DNA of 62,353 nucleotides from Micromonospora sp. HK10 (GCF_000982955.1 NZ_KQ058809.1:1-62353); one strand, 5' to 3'; shown: positions 17,481 through 26,300, numbered from the stretch's first letter. A program made the numbers and translations. Notes: a model not told the origin generated them from the letters alone.

Positions 17481-18155
17481 ATGACTATCCCCCGTTTGCC
17501 GCTGCGCGATGAGCTGTTCCTGCTCGGCCACGACGACGACACTGGCAGCCTGCACATCCACCGGCATGCGTTGGCGCTCGGGCTGGCCGGCGCGGTCCTG
17601 ATCGACCTGTTCCTCGCCGGACGGATCACCCTCGACCCGAACGACGACCGGCCGGCTGGCGAACGCTGGCTTCGCTTGCACACCGACCAGCCAGTCGGGG
17701 ACCTGATCGCCGACACCGCCATCGCCGCCATCCGCTACGGGCGCAGCGCACCGCCGGTGAAGGTATTCCTGCGCGGCTTCGCCGACGACCTATACGAGCG
17801 CACCCGGGCCGGTCTCGTCGCCGCCGGGATTCTCCGGCAGACCGCCCGTCGGCGCCTCGGCGGCCTCGCCCGCACAGACACCTACCTTGCGACGGACAGT
17901 AAATGGGCGGTCGTTGCCCGCGCCCGGCTGCGATATGTCGCGCTCGGCCGGGAGCAGCCCGACAACCACACCGCCGCGCTCGCCGGCCTCGTCGCCACCC
18001 TCGGGCTGACGACCCACCTCTACCTCAACGACGACAGCGCTGCCGTGACGGAGCACCTGAAAGCCATTGCCGGCCAGCACCACCGATCGGTGCGCGACAT
18101 CACCACCGCCCTCGACGCGGCGGTCGGTGACCTCGCCACCGCCACATACCGCTGA
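17481..18155 (+). CDS. GPP34 (Golgi phosphoprotein 3)-family protein
   Basis: 224 residues with the GPP34 opening LPLRDELFLLGHDDDTG and the following LGLAGAVLIDLFLAGRITL segment. Actinobacteria carry many GPP34 paralogues of unknown role; the eukaryotic GOLPH3 relative binds phosphoinositide. It starts 11 bases after the amidase with an AGGGGG site, so it is probably in the same transcript. Confidence 0.8.
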   Translation: MTIPRLPLRDELFLLGHDDDTGSLHIHRHALALGLAGAVLIDLFLAGRITLDPNDDRPAGERWLRLHTDQPVGDLIADTAIAAIRYGRSAPPVKVFLRGFADDLYERTRAGLVAAGILRQTARRRLGGLARTDTYLATDSKWAVVARARLRYVALGREQPDNHTAALAGLVATLGLTTHLYLNDDSAAVTEHLKAIAGQHHRSVRDITTALDAAVGDLATATYR

Positions 18156-18182
18156 ACCGAGACCACAAGGACATCAAATCCG

Positions 18183-18833
18183 ATGGAAACCGCTGTGCAT
18201 ATCCGCACTGCCCGCTGGGCGGACAAGGACCGGGTCGCCGCGCTGATCGCCGACGCCGTGCACCCCAGCCCCCTCGCGGCGTGGCTGGCACCCGATCCCG
18301 CGAAGCGGCGCCAGGTGCTGGTCGATGTCGTCGGAATCTGGGTGGAGCACGCGATGTTCTACGGCGACATCCACGTCACCGACGACCTGACCGCCGCCGC
18401 CGTTGGCTTCCACCGCTACCGTCCGATCCCACCACCGACCAGCTACGCGACCCGGCTCGCGGACGCCGCCGGCACCCACACCGACCGGTTCGCCGTCCTC
18501 GACGCACTCATCGCCGGCAGGCAGCCCACCGAGCCGCACTACCACCTCGCCTTTCTCGCCGTCACCCCGGCCCGTCAACGAACCGGCCTAGGCGCCGCGC
18601 TGCTGGCCCACCACCGCAGCCGCATCAGCCGCATCGACCTGCCGTCCTGGACCACCGCGCTGGCAGGCGGGGAGCACCTGCTCGCCCGCTGCGGCTACAC
18701 ACCCCGACCGGAAATCAGCCTGCCCGACGGCCCGACCCTGCACCCGATGCGCCGCGACGCGCGCCGCAGCAGCGGCATGCCGGTCAACGCCAGCCATCCG
18801 GTCGACAACCGCTGGCAGGACTCACATCTGTAG
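18183..18833 (+). CDS. GNAT-family N-acetyltransferase
   Basis: 216 residues. The acetyl-CoA loop is in LAFLAVTPARQRTGLGAALLAHH (about 121-143), with the Q/RxxGxG pattern kept. The N-terminal IRTARWADKDRVAALI is a normal GNAT start. An AAGGA site lies about 11 bases upstream of ATG 18183. The substrate is unknown. It follows the GPP34 gene by 27 bases. Confidence 0.8.
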   Translation: METAVHIRTARWADKDRVAALIADAVHPSPLAAWLAPDPAKRRQVLVDVVGIWVEHAMFYGDIHVTDDLTAAAVGFHRYRPIPPPTSYATRLADAAGTHTDRFAVLDALIAGRQPTEPHYHLAFLAVTPARQRTGLGAALLAHHRSRISRIDLPSWTTALAGGEHLLARCGYTPRPEISLPDGPTLHPMRRDARRSSGMPVNASHPVDNRWQDSHL

Positions 18834-18916
18834 CCCGACGCCCCTCGCCATCGAACCGATCCGGCCGACAACAACCACCGCCAGCTGACCACCACCCCAA
18901 ACGAAATCGCGCAGCC

Positions 18917-20038
18917 ATGGCCTTTCCCAGCAGATACCCGCCAGACGTCATCGACGCCGTCGTCCAGCGCGTCGCGGACGCCCGCGCCGTAAGGGCCTAC
19001 GGCGCGGTCACCACCGTCGCCCGGCAGATGAACCTCGACCCGCGCCTCGTCCAGAAATGGGTCACCAAAGCCACCACCCCAACCCCACACCGGGCGGGCA
19101 GCCTCGCAGCCAACGCCGCCGACCCATGGGAGACGTACTTGCCGGCAGAGCTGTTGCACTGCCGGTTCTGCCACCAACCCATGACCCAGACCGAGCCACA
19201 CGATTCCATGCAGGGCTACCAGTGCCAGCGGACCTGCCGACCGCGGCCAATCGACGCCGCGGCCATCGCCGTAACGGTTGGCCGGGCGATCCTGCGATAC
19301 GCGCCCCGCATCATCCAATCGACCGGCGCGCCGACACCACCACACCTCGCCGCGATCCACGCCCACCGCGTTCTCGCCCGCGTCACCGTCGGCGCCACCC
19401 CCACCAGCATCACCCTCACCTGGCGCGCCACCCCGATGCTCGAGTCCAATCGGCTCGACACCGAGCGCGTACAGCGTGTCGCCGCCGCCAGAAACCTGAC
19501 CCTGAGCGACCCACTGCGCGCCCGGCAACTTCTGCACGACAGCCTCGCCGGCGTGGACCCCGTCACCGCGCCCGCTCACCCGCTGCACGCCGAGGCCGCC
19601 ATCCTCCTAGCCGAACTGCAACTCCGCCTCGGCCACCCCGCAGATGCCATCACCTGGGCCGTCTATGCCCAGCACAGCACCGTCCGCCTCCACGGGCCCA
19701 CCCACCCGCGCAGCATCCGCGCCCTCTACCTCCACGCCGCCGCCCACCTGCGCGCCGGACATCACCAGCGCGCCTACCACCTCTACCGAGAGCTCGCTGA
19801 ACATCTCGCCACCACTGCTGGCCCTCACGCCCACCGGACCCTCGCCACCCACGCCACCACCGCCCTCGTCCTCCACTCCCTCGGCCACTGCCAAGCTGCC
19901 CGCACCCTGCTCGCCGACACGATCACCATCCACCGGCGCGAACACCCCGGCCATCCCGCCACCGCCCGCATGACCCGGCACCTAGCCCGCATCTGGCGCG
20001 ACTGCGCCGCCGCAGGCCACCAGCACCAGGACACGTGA
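18917..20038 (+). CDS. HTH protein with zinc-ribbon-like motif and TPR-like tail
   Basis: 373 residues. An N-terminal helix-turn-helix resembling transposase/homeodomain-like DNA binders (GAVTTVARQMNLDPRLVQKWV) precedes a Cys region (HCRFCHQP ... CQRTC) that could form a zinc site. The last 150 residues are repeated helices with the tetratricopeptide look (LLAELQLRLGHPADAITWAV, ALYLHAAAHLRAGHHQRAYH). ATG 18917 is the first Met at the domain start; the frame stays open upstream only as antisense/alternate-frame noise over the GNAT gene. Probably a regulator; target unknown. Confidence 0.65.
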   Translation: MAFPSRYPPDVIDAVVQRVADARAVRAYGAVTTVARQMNLDPRLVQKWVTKATTPTPHRAGSLAANAADPWETYLPAELLHCRFCHQPMTQTEPHDSMQGYQCQRTCRPRPIDAAAIAVTVGRAILRYAPRIIQSTGAPTPPHLAAIHAHRVLARVTVGATPTSITLTWRATPMLESNRLDTERVQRVAAARNLTLSDPLRARQLLHDSLAGVDPVTAPAHPLHAEAAILLAELQLRLGHPADAITWAVYAQHSTVRLHGPTHPRSIRALYLHAAAHLRAGHHQRAYHLYRELAEHLATTAGPHAHRTLATHATTALVLHSLGHCQAARTLLADTITIHRREHPGHPATARMTRHLARIWRDCAAAGHQHQDT

Positions 20039-20072
20039 CTAGTCGCCTCGTTCTCGACAGGGGATCCGCACC

Positions 20073-20174
20073 GTGACCACACCCAGCAAGACCGATGCAC
20101 CCACTGACGCAGCCCAGCCGGAGATGAGCGGATGGCCCTGCCCTACCGAAACAGCGGTGACACCTGGGTGCTGA
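20073..20174 (+). CDS. Possible 33-residue small peptide
   Basis: A GTG-initiated frame of 33 codons lies between the HTH-TPR gene and the LuxR-type regulator. An AGGGGAT sequence is about 10 bases upstream. The product ends GWPCPTETAVTPGC, with two Cys and several Thr. It is too short to identify, and a chance frame is quite possible. Confidence 0.2.
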   Translation: MTTPSKTDAPTDAAQPEMSGWPCPTETAVTPGC

Positions 20175-20220
20175 TCTCTGCCCGCCCCCGGTACGTCCGT
20201 CCGACTAAGGGGAACATTCC

Positions 20221-20868
20221 GTGCGTACGGTGAACCCTCCGGCACCCCGCATCCTTGTCGGTCTGGTCTCCGCCGACGTCATCTGCCGCGCCGGAGTGAT
20301 CAGCCAACTGCGACCCCGCCCGGAGGTGCTGCTGCTCGACGACGCCGCAGCCGACCAAGCCGAGGTGGCGCTCCTCGTCGCCGACGGCGTTGACGAGCCG
20401 GCCCTGCGGACCTTGCGCGCGCTGCGCATCCAGCAAGCCCCAGCGATGGTGCTGGTGGTGACCGACATTGACGACGCCGGGCTCGTCGCTGCCGTCGAAC
20501 ACGGCGTCGCAGGGATCGTTCGCCGGTCCGAGGCCAGCCCGGACCGTCTCGTTTCGGTGATCCGTGCCGCCGCAGCCGGGGAAGGCAGCGTCCCACCAGA
20601 TCTGCTCGGCCGGCTCCTCAAACAGGTCGGGGCGCTGCAACGAGACGTGCTCGCACCGCGCGGGCTGGGCTTCACCGGGCTACGTGACCGCGAGATCGAG
20701 GTGTTGCGCCTGCTCGCGGACGGCTTCGACACCGCCGAGATCGCCGCGAAGCTTTCCTACTCTGAGCGGACGATCAAGAGCGTCCTGCACGATGTGACCA
20801 GCCGGTACCACCTGCGCAACCGCTGCCACGCCGTCGCCTACGCGCTCCGCAACGGCTTCATCGAGTGA
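20221..20868 (+). CDS. LuxR-type (GerE) response-regulator-like protein
   Basis: 215 residues. An N-terminal receiver-like half (ILVGLVSADVICRAGVI, then VLLLDDAAADQ and MVLVVTDIDD) is followed by a LuxR/GerE DNA-binding domain (LRDREIEVLRLLADGFDTAE and later SERTIKSVLHDVTSRYHLRN). No sensor kinase lies nearby, and the phosphoacceptor region is altered, so it may act without phosphorylation. The GTG start at 20221 follows AAGGGGAA. Likely a transcription activator of neighbouring or element genes. Confidence 0.8.
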   Translation: MRTVNPPAPRILVGLVSADVICRAGVISQLRPRPEVLLLDDAAADQAEVALLVADGVDEPALRTLRALRIQQAPAMVLVVTDIDDAGLVAAVEHGVAGIVRRSEASPDRLVSVIRAAAAGEGSVPPDLLGRLLKQVGALQRDVLAPRGLGFTGLRDREIEVLRLLADGFDTAEIAAKLSYSERTIKSVLHDVTSRYHLRNRCHAVAYALRNGFIE

Positions 20869-21253
20869 CGCGATGACGCGGGCGGAATTCCCGGGCACAT
20901 CTGGCGGTACCGCTCGCCCGCCGCTGAGCTGCTCGATCGTTGGTGTCCCTACCGCCACCCGCCGCCACGTCTACCACGTCCTGCTCTGCCATCAGAGGCG
21001 GCAGTGGACGGTGCGGGAACTAGCGAAATCCTGCTCTGTGCCTACGGCACCAGCCCGTCGATCTCCCCGGCGACCGAGAGTCAGACTGCTACCATCTGCA
21101 CCGCTTCGGCCACACGTCCGCCGCTTAGCGGTGGGCTTGTGGGTGGGGTTGTTGGTTGGATCACGCGGCCGGGGGGTTGCCGCTTCGTTCGTTCGCGGGC
21201 GATGTTCCCCCGGCCGTTCCAACCGCTGGCCACCGATGCAGGCAGGGGTGGGC
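20869..21253. other. 385-base gap with no supported gene
   Basis: It lies between the LuxR-type regulator and the 174-residue DNA-binding protein, both on the plus strand. One open frame crosses it in phase with the downstream gene, but lacks a ribosome binding site and resembles no protein. It probably carries the promoter for the downstream gene. Confidence 0.35.
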
Positions 21254-21778
21254 ATGGAAATCCGGAACATTGGTGGCCGGCCGCACACGGACATAGCCGG
21301 CGCAGCCGAGCTGACCGGACGGTCCGAACAGACGGTGCGGCTCAAGACGTCACCGAAGCAGCGGGCCCAAGGGTCAGGCTGGCCCGCGTCGGTCAAGCAG
21401 GACAAGAAGGCGTGGCTTCCCATCGACGAGCTGGAGCACGTCCGGGATGTCCTCCTACCGCAGATCGTGGAATCCTCCCGAGCGCGGGTCCATCACGTCG
21501 ACCTCGACGGCGACCCCGAGGAGCTGATCTCCGCCACCGAGTTCCGGGAAATTCTCACCATCACGCAGGGCGGGTGGGACAAGTACGTCGGAATGAGCAA
21601 GGCCGCATGGGACCGCGGCGAGGACGGCTACCTTCCCCTGCCCGACCGCGAAGAACCCGCACCAGTACAAGGATCTACTCGTTACTGGAAGCGCAGACGC
21701 GTGCAGGAATGGATCAACACCCGGAGCGGAAAGGTGCTCAGCGCCACCCCGCCCGATTTGCCAACCAGTGACTCCTAA
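21254..21778 (+). CDS. Small HTH-like protein of unknown role
   Basis: 174 residues. The N-terminal part (AGAAELTGRSEQTVRLKT, then KAWLPIDELEHVRD) looks like a MerR/excisionase-type winged helix, and a second similar segment (SATEFREILTITQGGWDKYV ... RVQEWIN) follows, so it may hold two related DNA-binding modules. ATG 21254 follows GGGGTGGG. It sits immediately before the repeat-rich region at 21.9-22.1 kb, where a replication, excision or transfer regulator would be expected. Function not established. Confidence 0.55.
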   Translation: MEIRNIGGRPHTDIAGAAELTGRSEQTVRLKTSPKQRAQGSGWPASVKQDKKAWLPIDELEHVRDVLLPQIVESSRARVHHVDLDGDPEELISATEFREILTITQGGWDKYVGMSKAAWDRGEDGYLPLPDREEPAPVQGSTRYWKRRRVQEWINTRSGKVLSATPPDLPTSDS

Positions 21779-21960
21779 TGCAGCCGCTACCTGAAGCGAA
21801 TTTGCCGTAAGGCAAGACGACTGCTTCCGGATGTAGACCCATTCTCACCACTCGACGCCCGCTAGCCCGCCTGGTCCGGCAGCCGTCTCGCCGCTTGGGC
21901 TGAATCGACCTTCGGTCGATGGCCTCCAGCCGGGTCAGCGTCCCGCCGCTGAACCGCGGC

Positions 21961-21976
21961 GCCTCGCCGGCGAGGC
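21961..21976. repeat. 16-bp perfect palindrome
   Basis: GCCTCGCCGGCGAGGC reads the same on both strands. A second inverted repeat, CCGGGAAGG with CCTTCCCGG, brackets the next bases at 21982-22015. Confidence 0.7.
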
Positions 21977-22036
21977 AGGCTCCGGGAAGGGGAAGGCGAC
22001 GCCGATCCTTCCCGGCGACCTGACCCCACAGGGCCA

Positions 22037-22098
22037 ACCATGTGTGGCTGTGGGCGTCAAGCCACACCCCAGGCTTGACGCCCACAGCCACACATGGT
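22037..22098. repeat. 27-bp perfect inverted repeat with 8-base loop
   Basis: The arms 22037-22063 and 22072-22098 are exact reverse complements; the loop is ACACCCCA. No T-run follows the right arm. It is the longest perfect hairpin I found in the window. It could be a bidirectional terminator, a protein-binding site, or part of a replication or transfer origin. Confidence 0.85.
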
Positions 22099-22286
22099 CG
22101 ATCAAAGATCAGGCCACCGGGAAGGCTCTCTGACGAGAATTACATAACCGGCTGCGCCGCCTAATTCATCATTCAACACCGCAGAAAACATCAGTAAATC
22201 AGGTGTCATTAATACCGACGGTCACTCACTGGCCACGCGGGGAACTTCACGCATTCGACAATCCCAAGTGGACTCTGCCGCGCTCG

Positions 22287-22308
22287 TCATGTATCATTAA
22301 ATACATGA
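22287..22308. promoter_or_regulatory. AT-rich palindromic operator/promoter site
   Basis: TCATGTAT and ATACATGA (8-bp arms, 6-base CATTAA spacer) lie directly upstream of leader hairpin A and share its first two bases. The spacing fits an operator over the -10 region of the DUF932-like gene. Confidence 0.5.
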
Positions 22309-22334
22309 GGGAGGGGACGGCAACCCCCGCCCTC
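22307..22334 (+). promoter_or_regulatory. Leader hairpin A (shared RNA motif)
   Basis: The stem GAGGG-A-GGGG pairs with CCCC-G-CCCTC around loop ACGGCAAC (22317-22324), with one A-G mismatch. It lies 34 bases before the GTG of the DUF932-like gene; a C/A-rich linker and AAAAGGA follow. One of six such leaders in 22.3-30.7 kb. Confidence 0.75.
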
Positions 22335-22368
22335 GCAGCCAACACCCCAACACCGAAAAGGATCAACG

Positions 22369-23508
22369 GTGAGCAACGCGCTCGACACCATCCCCCTGAC
22401 CGCCCGGCACGCGACGCTGCCGGACCTGCACCGCATCCTCGACCTTCAGCAGGCGCACAAGCTCGACATCGTCGCCGGCACGGCGATGCTGCGAGCCGAG
22501 GCCGGACACCTGCGCATCACCGGCGCGGAACCCATCCTCAGCGAATCGGGTGTCACCCCCTCCGACGGGCTCTACCGACCCACCGAGCTGGGCGACGCGG
22601 GCCTCGGCGAAAAGCTCGGCATCCCCACCAGCTACCTGCGCAAGACCCGCGCCCAGGCACTGCACCTCTACGACGCCAACATCAACGGCTGGCTCGAACT
22701 CAGCCAGGGCAAGCGCTACCTCGCCCGGTGCCTCTCCGACGGCAACGGCAGCGGCATCCTGCGCGCCTTCCTCAGCGACGGCTACAAGATCATCGACAAC
22801 CTCGACGTTCTGATGGCCGTCCTGTCCGGCATCCGCGAGTCGGGCATGAACGTCAAATTGGATTGCGACCTGAGCGAGCGCCGGATGGTCGTCCGCGTGC
22901 ATTCCGAGGCCATCAAGACCCTCGCCCGCAACCTGCTGCGCAACTACCGCAGCCCCTTCACCGGAGCCACCGGCGCGGACAACCCGACCGTCTTCGCCGG
23001 TCTCGTCTTCACGAACAGCGAGACAGGCTCTGGCGCGTTCACCGTCACTCCCCGCATCGTCGTGCAGGTCTGCGACAACGGCCTCACCATCACCAAAGAC
23101 GCCCTGCGAGCGGTGCACCTCGGCGCGAAGATGGACGAGGGCACCATCCGGTGGAGCAACGACACCCACCAGGCAAACCTCAACCTGATCGGTAAGCAGA
23201 CCCGCGATGCCGTGCGCCGCTTCCTCGACGTCCGGTACGTGCAGCGCAAGATCGAAGAGATCGAGGAGAAGGCCGGCCGGCGGATCCCCGACCCCGACCA
23301 CACCATCCGGGTCGTCGCGCAGCGGCTGCGGTTCACCGAGGACGAGCAGCGGCTCATCTTGAACCACTTCATCGACGGCGGTGACCGCACGGCTGGAGGC
23401 ATCATGCACGCCGTCACCAGCGCTGCGAAGACCCTCACCGATCCCGACGCCGCGTACGAGATGGAGGGCGTCGGCATCCGGGCGATGGAAATCGCGGCCA
23501 CGCTCTGA
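22369..23508 (+). CDS. DUF932-like phage/plasmid protein
   Basis: 379 residues. The central part (LSDGYKIIDNLDVLMAV, FAGLVFTNSETGSGAFTV, RIVVQVCDNGLTITKDA) has the layout of DUF932/phage-plasmid-like proteins, which are common on actinobacterial plasmids and phages and have no settled function. GTG 22369 follows AAAAGGA. It has its own palindromic promoter site, leader hairpin A and a terminator (23517-23553), so it is probably a single-gene unit. Confidence 0.65.
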   Translation: MSNALDTIPLTARHATLPDLHRILDLQQAHKLDIVAGTAMLRAEAGHLRITGAEPILSESGVTPSDGLYRPTELGDAGLGEKLGIPTSYLRKTRAQALHLYDANINGWLELSQGKRYLARCLSDGNGSGILRAFLSDGYKIIDNLDVLMAVLSGIRESGMNVKLDCDLSERRMVVRVHSEAIKTLARNLLRNYRSPFTGATGADNPTVFAGLVFTNSETGSGAFTVTPRIVVQVCDNGLTITKDALRAVHLGAKMDEGTIRWSNDTHQANLNLIGKQTRDAVRRFLDVRYVQRKIEEIEEKAGRRIPDPDHTIRVVAQRLRFTEDEQRLILNHFIDGGDRTAGGIMHAVTSAAKTLTDPDAAYEMEGVGIRAMEIAATL

Positions 23509-23516
23509 CCCGATCT

Positions 23517-23553
23517 CCGGGTGCCGCTGGCGTAACCGGCCAGCGGCACCCGG
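23517..23553 (+). terminator. 15-bp hairpin after the DUF932-like gene
   Basis: Arms 23517-23531 and 23539-23553 are exact complements with a 7-base loop. It lies 8 bases after the stop codon. There is no U-tract, which is usual for high-GC actinobacterial terminators. Confidence 0.65.
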
Positions 23554-23578
23554 ACCCAGCGTCCGGCCGCACGGCTGA

Positions 23579-23611
23579 CCGCGTCGGCGCGCATCGAGCA
23601 CGCCGACGCGG
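23579..23611. repeat. Repeated hairpin, copy 1 (loop CGCATCGAGCA)
   Basis: An 11-bp stem encloses the 11-base loop CGCATCGAGCA. A 24-base block starting at 23582 is identical to 31240-31263. It lies between the DUF932-like gene terminator and the next gene. Confidence 0.6.
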
Positions 23612-23707
23612 GCTACCGCCCCCGCACCGCACGGCCACAGCAATCGGGCTTCAACCCGCCCGCAGCCGTGCGCTGCAAACCCACCGCTGCGCACCTTGGG
23701 AGAAGCA

Positions 23708-24244
23708 ATGCCCCTGTTCATCGGGTTGCCCCACGGCGTGTCCCTGCCCCGCAACCTTGCCGAGCCCGACGCCCGACACCTCGTCTCCGTGCTCGCCCGC
23801 GCCTACCAATGGACCGGGCCGCTGTTCGGCCGCGCGGAAGTCGAGGCGTACCTACGCGCCCAAGCCGACGACCCCGGCAGCCTCCACGACCCAGCCCTGA
23901 ACACCGAGGACTGGCGCCGCGTCCAGGACACCGCCGCATGGAAGAACCTCGCGGCAACAGCCCGCCGCGCCGTCACCACCGCCGACGTGATCGGCCAGGC
24001 ACTACGCCAGGCCGGCCTGTACTGCGCCCAATGTGACTCCCCCATCACCGGTCCCTCGACCGCCAATTGGGGGCTCTGCCCCACCTGCCTCAACGCCGCC
24101 GACATCCGCGACCTGCAAACTCGCCCCTGCCCAGCCGGCGACGGCGCAAGCCCACACCGGTGGAACAGCACCACCTGCACCGAATGCGCCATGCCCGCAC
24201 CAGCCGCCCGCCCCCGCCTCACCGCCGTCGCCACAGCCGCCTAA
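23708..24244 (+). CDS. Small protein with C-terminal zinc-ribbon motifs
   Basis: 178 residues. The C-terminal half has CAQCDSP ... CPTC and later CPAGDG ... CTECA, two Cys pairs that fit a zinc ribbon. The N-terminal half is helical and not recognised. ATG 23708 follows GGGAGAAG. It lacks the ACGGC(G)AAC leader of its neighbours; a different hairpin (GCACGGC ... GCCGTGC) lies in its upstream region. Probably an element-specific DNA- or RNA-binding protein. Confidence 0.55.
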   Translation: MPLFIGLPHGVSLPRNLAEPDARHLVSVLARAYQWTGPLFGRAEVEAYLRAQADDPGSLHDPALNTEDWRRVQDTAAWKNLAATARRAVTTADVIGQALRQAGLYCAQCDSPITGPSTANWGLCPTCLNAADIRDLQTRPCPAGDGASPHRWNSTTCTECAMPAPAARPRLTAVATAA

Positions 24245-24336
24245 CCCGCCGCGCGACGTTCCTCCATTCATTGGCAACTCCGCAGCGACCCGACACGGAT
24301 ACGCCAGTGCCGCTGAACGCAGCGGCCCCGAAACCA

Positions 24337-24372
24337 CCGGTCAGGCCCGGACGGCAACCCGGGCCTGACCGG
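24337..24372 (+). promoter_or_regulatory. Leader hairpin B (shared RNA motif)
   Basis: Fourteen perfect base pairs (24337-24350 with 24359-24372) enclose loop ACGGCAAC, identical to the loop of leader A although the stem sequence is unrelated. It ends 36 bases before the ParB-like start codon. Confidence 0.8.
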
Positions 24373-24408
24373 CCAACCAACAAACCCACAACCGAAGGGA
24401 GCACACCG

Positions 24409-26094
24409 GTGCTCACGATCACCGCAACCGAAGCGCAGCCCAGCGCGGAGACCGACCAGCCCAGCCCGGACGGACTGCCCGACCTGTCGACCACCCCCAC
24501 CGACCCGGCGGAGGCAGCCGACACCGAGCACACCGTCGCCAAGCCCGCCCTGCCCGGCGACTACGACCTGCTGCCCATCAAGCAGATCAAGCCCAACCCC
24601 GACAACGTCCGCGACGACGCCCAAGCCCTGCCCGGCATCGTGGAAAACCTGCAAGAGGACGGTGTTCGCGGGCTGCTCGCCCCGGTCATCGTCACACCGC
24701 TGGACGACGACACGTACCTGATCATCGACGGCGAGCAGCGATACTGGTCCGCCGTCGAAGCCGAGCAGGAGTACATCCCGGCCATCGTCCGGGACGACCT
24801 GGCCGGCAACCGCGAGCAGATCATCAGCATGTTGCGGCAGGTCCACCGCAAGGACCCCACCGCCGCACAGGTGTCCCGAGGCATCCAGCAGCTCGCACTT
24901 GAGGGCATGAGCGACGAGGAGATCGCCCGCAGCACCGGCTACCACCCCGAACAGGTCAAGGCCGGCCGCTGCGTCGCCGCCCTGGACAAGCACACCGCCG
25001 AGCGCACTCACGCACTCGGACTGGATTTCACCCAGGCCGCCGCCCTCGCCGAGTTCACCGACGAACCCGACACCATCGAAACGCTGTTGCAGGAAGCCGA
25101 GGACGCCGGACCGTTCGCGTTCGCCCGAGCAGTCGAACAGGCCCGCTCCGCCCGTAACGCCCGCGAAGCCGAAGCCGCACGCCGCGCCGAGCTGACCACC
25201 GCCGGGGTGGCCCTGCTGACCGAACACCCCAGCTACCACGACGCGAAGGTCAAGGAGATCAGCGACCTCCGCGACGCCGAAGGCCAGCGCATCACCGCCG
25301 AGGACCACAGCGCCTGCCCCGGCCACGCCGTCCTGCTGTACCTGGCCTACGACCACCGCCTCACCGAGCGCACCTACTGCACCGACTGGCGCAAGCACGG
25401 ACACACCCAGTACAGCTACAGCACCACCACTCGCAGTGGCCCCATGACCGAGGGAGAAAAGGCCGAGCGGCGGCGCGTCATCGAGAACAACAAGCTGATG
25501 GAAGCCGCGAACACCGTCCGCCGTGAGTGGCTGACCAACCTGCTCGCTGGCAAGACCCCACCCAAGGGCACCAACAAGCTAATCGCGGAGATGCTGGCCG
25601 ACTCCGGCTACCTCCTGTCCACCTGGGTCAACGGCGGCCGGAAGATGCTGGACGACCTGCTCTCGCCGGGCAAGACCAAGCGGGCTGGCACCAGCCGCGT
25701 CCCCGCTCGCGTCAGCGACGCCCGCTACACGGTCATCTCACTGGCCGCCATCGCCGCCGCGAACGAAAGCGCCATCACCCGCAGCTCCTGGCGTGCCCCC
25801 GACCCGGCCGTCGCGAAGTGGTTGCAGTGGTGCGTCATCAACGGTTTCCAGGTCGGCAAGGTCGAACAGCTCATCATCGACGGCGTCGCCAACCGCACCA
25901 CGAACCGGCGAACGGCCCTCGCCGTAGCCACGAACACGGAGCCAGACGACCCTCAGCCTGCCCGCACCGAGGACGAACCCGAGCAGGCAGAGAGCGAGGG
26001 CCACGGCGTTGACGCGGCAACCGCCGCTGCTGCTGACACCGCAGTTGCCGACACGGAGGCGGACCCCGACACCGGGTGCAACCTCGCCGCCTAG
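24409..26094 (+). CDS. ParB/Spo0J-like nuclease-fold protein
   Basis: 561 residues. The N-terminal ParB domain includes LLPIKQIKPNPDNVRDD (56-72), VRGLLAPVIVTPLDDDTYLI, the core DGEQRYWSAVEAE, and HRKDPTAAQVSRGI, then an HTH (MSDEEIARSTGYHPEQVKAG). ParB proteins bind parS and use CTP to form partition complexes; many element-borne relatives act as regulators. The long C-terminal half is unusual and acidic at its end. GTG 24409 is chosen because it follows leader B and GAAGGGA; the frame is open 342 bases further upstream. The only ParA-like gene is far away (60407). Confidence 0.75.
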   Translation: MLTITATEAQPSAETDQPSPDGLPDLSTTPTDPAEAADTEHTVAKPALPGDYDLLPIKQIKPNPDNVRDDAQALPGIVENLQEDGVRGLLAPVIVTPLDDDTYLIIDGEQRYWSAVEAEQEYIPAIVRDDLAGNREQIISMLRQVHRKDPTAAQVSRGIQQLALEGMSDEEIARSTGYHPEQVKAGRCVAALDKHTAERTHALGLDFTQAAALAEFTDEPDTIETLLQEAEDAGPFAFARAVEQARSARNAREAEAARRAELTTAGVALLTEHPSYHDAKVKEISDLRDAEGQRITAEDHSACPGHAVLLYLAYDHRLTERTYCTDWRKHGHTQYSYSTTTRSGPMTEGEKAERRRVIENNKLMEAANTVRREWLTNLLAGKTPPKGTNKLIAEMLADSGYLLSTWVNGGRKMLDDLLSPGKTKRAGTSRVPARVSDARYTVISLAAIAAANESAITRSSWRAPDPAVAKWLQWCVINGFQVGKVEQLIIDGVANRTTNRRTALAVATNTEPDDPQPARTEDEPEQAESEGHGVDAATAAAADTAVADTEADPDTGCNLAA

Positions 26095-26098
26095 CCGC

Positions 26099-26134
26099 TG
26101 CCGGTCGGGGGCCACAACCGGCTCCCGACCGGCA
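26099..26134 (+). terminator. 11-bp hairpin after the ParB-like gene
   Basis: Arms 26099-26109 and 26124-26134 are exact complements, 4 bases after the stop codon. It separates the ParB-like unit from the next leader. Confidence 0.6.
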
Positions 26135-26300
26135 CCACCCGAGACCAATTTTGTCCCGAGCCCGTCGTGCTCCAGGCCGTTGCTCCCGCGGCCACCGGGC
26201 GGGCCGGAACACGTCCGCGTCCCATCAGGTCCGCTGCCGGCCCGCCCTGCCAGCTCCGCGTGCGCCACAATCCGCGCTCAACCCACACAAATGACTCTCT

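Larger units (their letters stand above)
21779..22368. other. 590-base repeat-rich intergenic region, candidate origin
   Basis: No gene is supported. It holds a 16-bp perfect palindrome (21961-21976), a 9-bp inverted repeat (21982-21990 with 22007-22015), a 27-bp perfect hairpin (22037-22098), then a comparatively AT-rich stretch (about 22130-22310) and a palindromic operator-like site (22287-22308). This combination resembles plasmid replication or transfer origins, but no known oriV or oriT consensus was recognised. Transcription termination is a simpler alternative for the hairpin. Confidence 0.45.

Noticed and set aside
18281..18916. Upstream extension of the HTH-TPR frame
   Set aside because: It overlaps the GNAT gene in another frame and is Arg/Pro-rich without similarity to any domain.
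22363..23754. 463-codon minus-strand frame opposite the DUF932-like gene
   Set aside because: Antisense shadow in a high-GC gene. It runs through the leader-downstream start and the terminator hairpin of the real gene.
24067..24408. Upstream extension of the ParB-like frame
   Set aside because: It overlaps the preceding zinc-ribbon gene in another frame and passes through leader B; the downstream GTG has the ribosome binding site.
24268..25404. 378-codon minus-strand frame opposite the ParB-like gene
   Set aside because: Gly/Val-rich antisense shadow of a convincing ParB domain.
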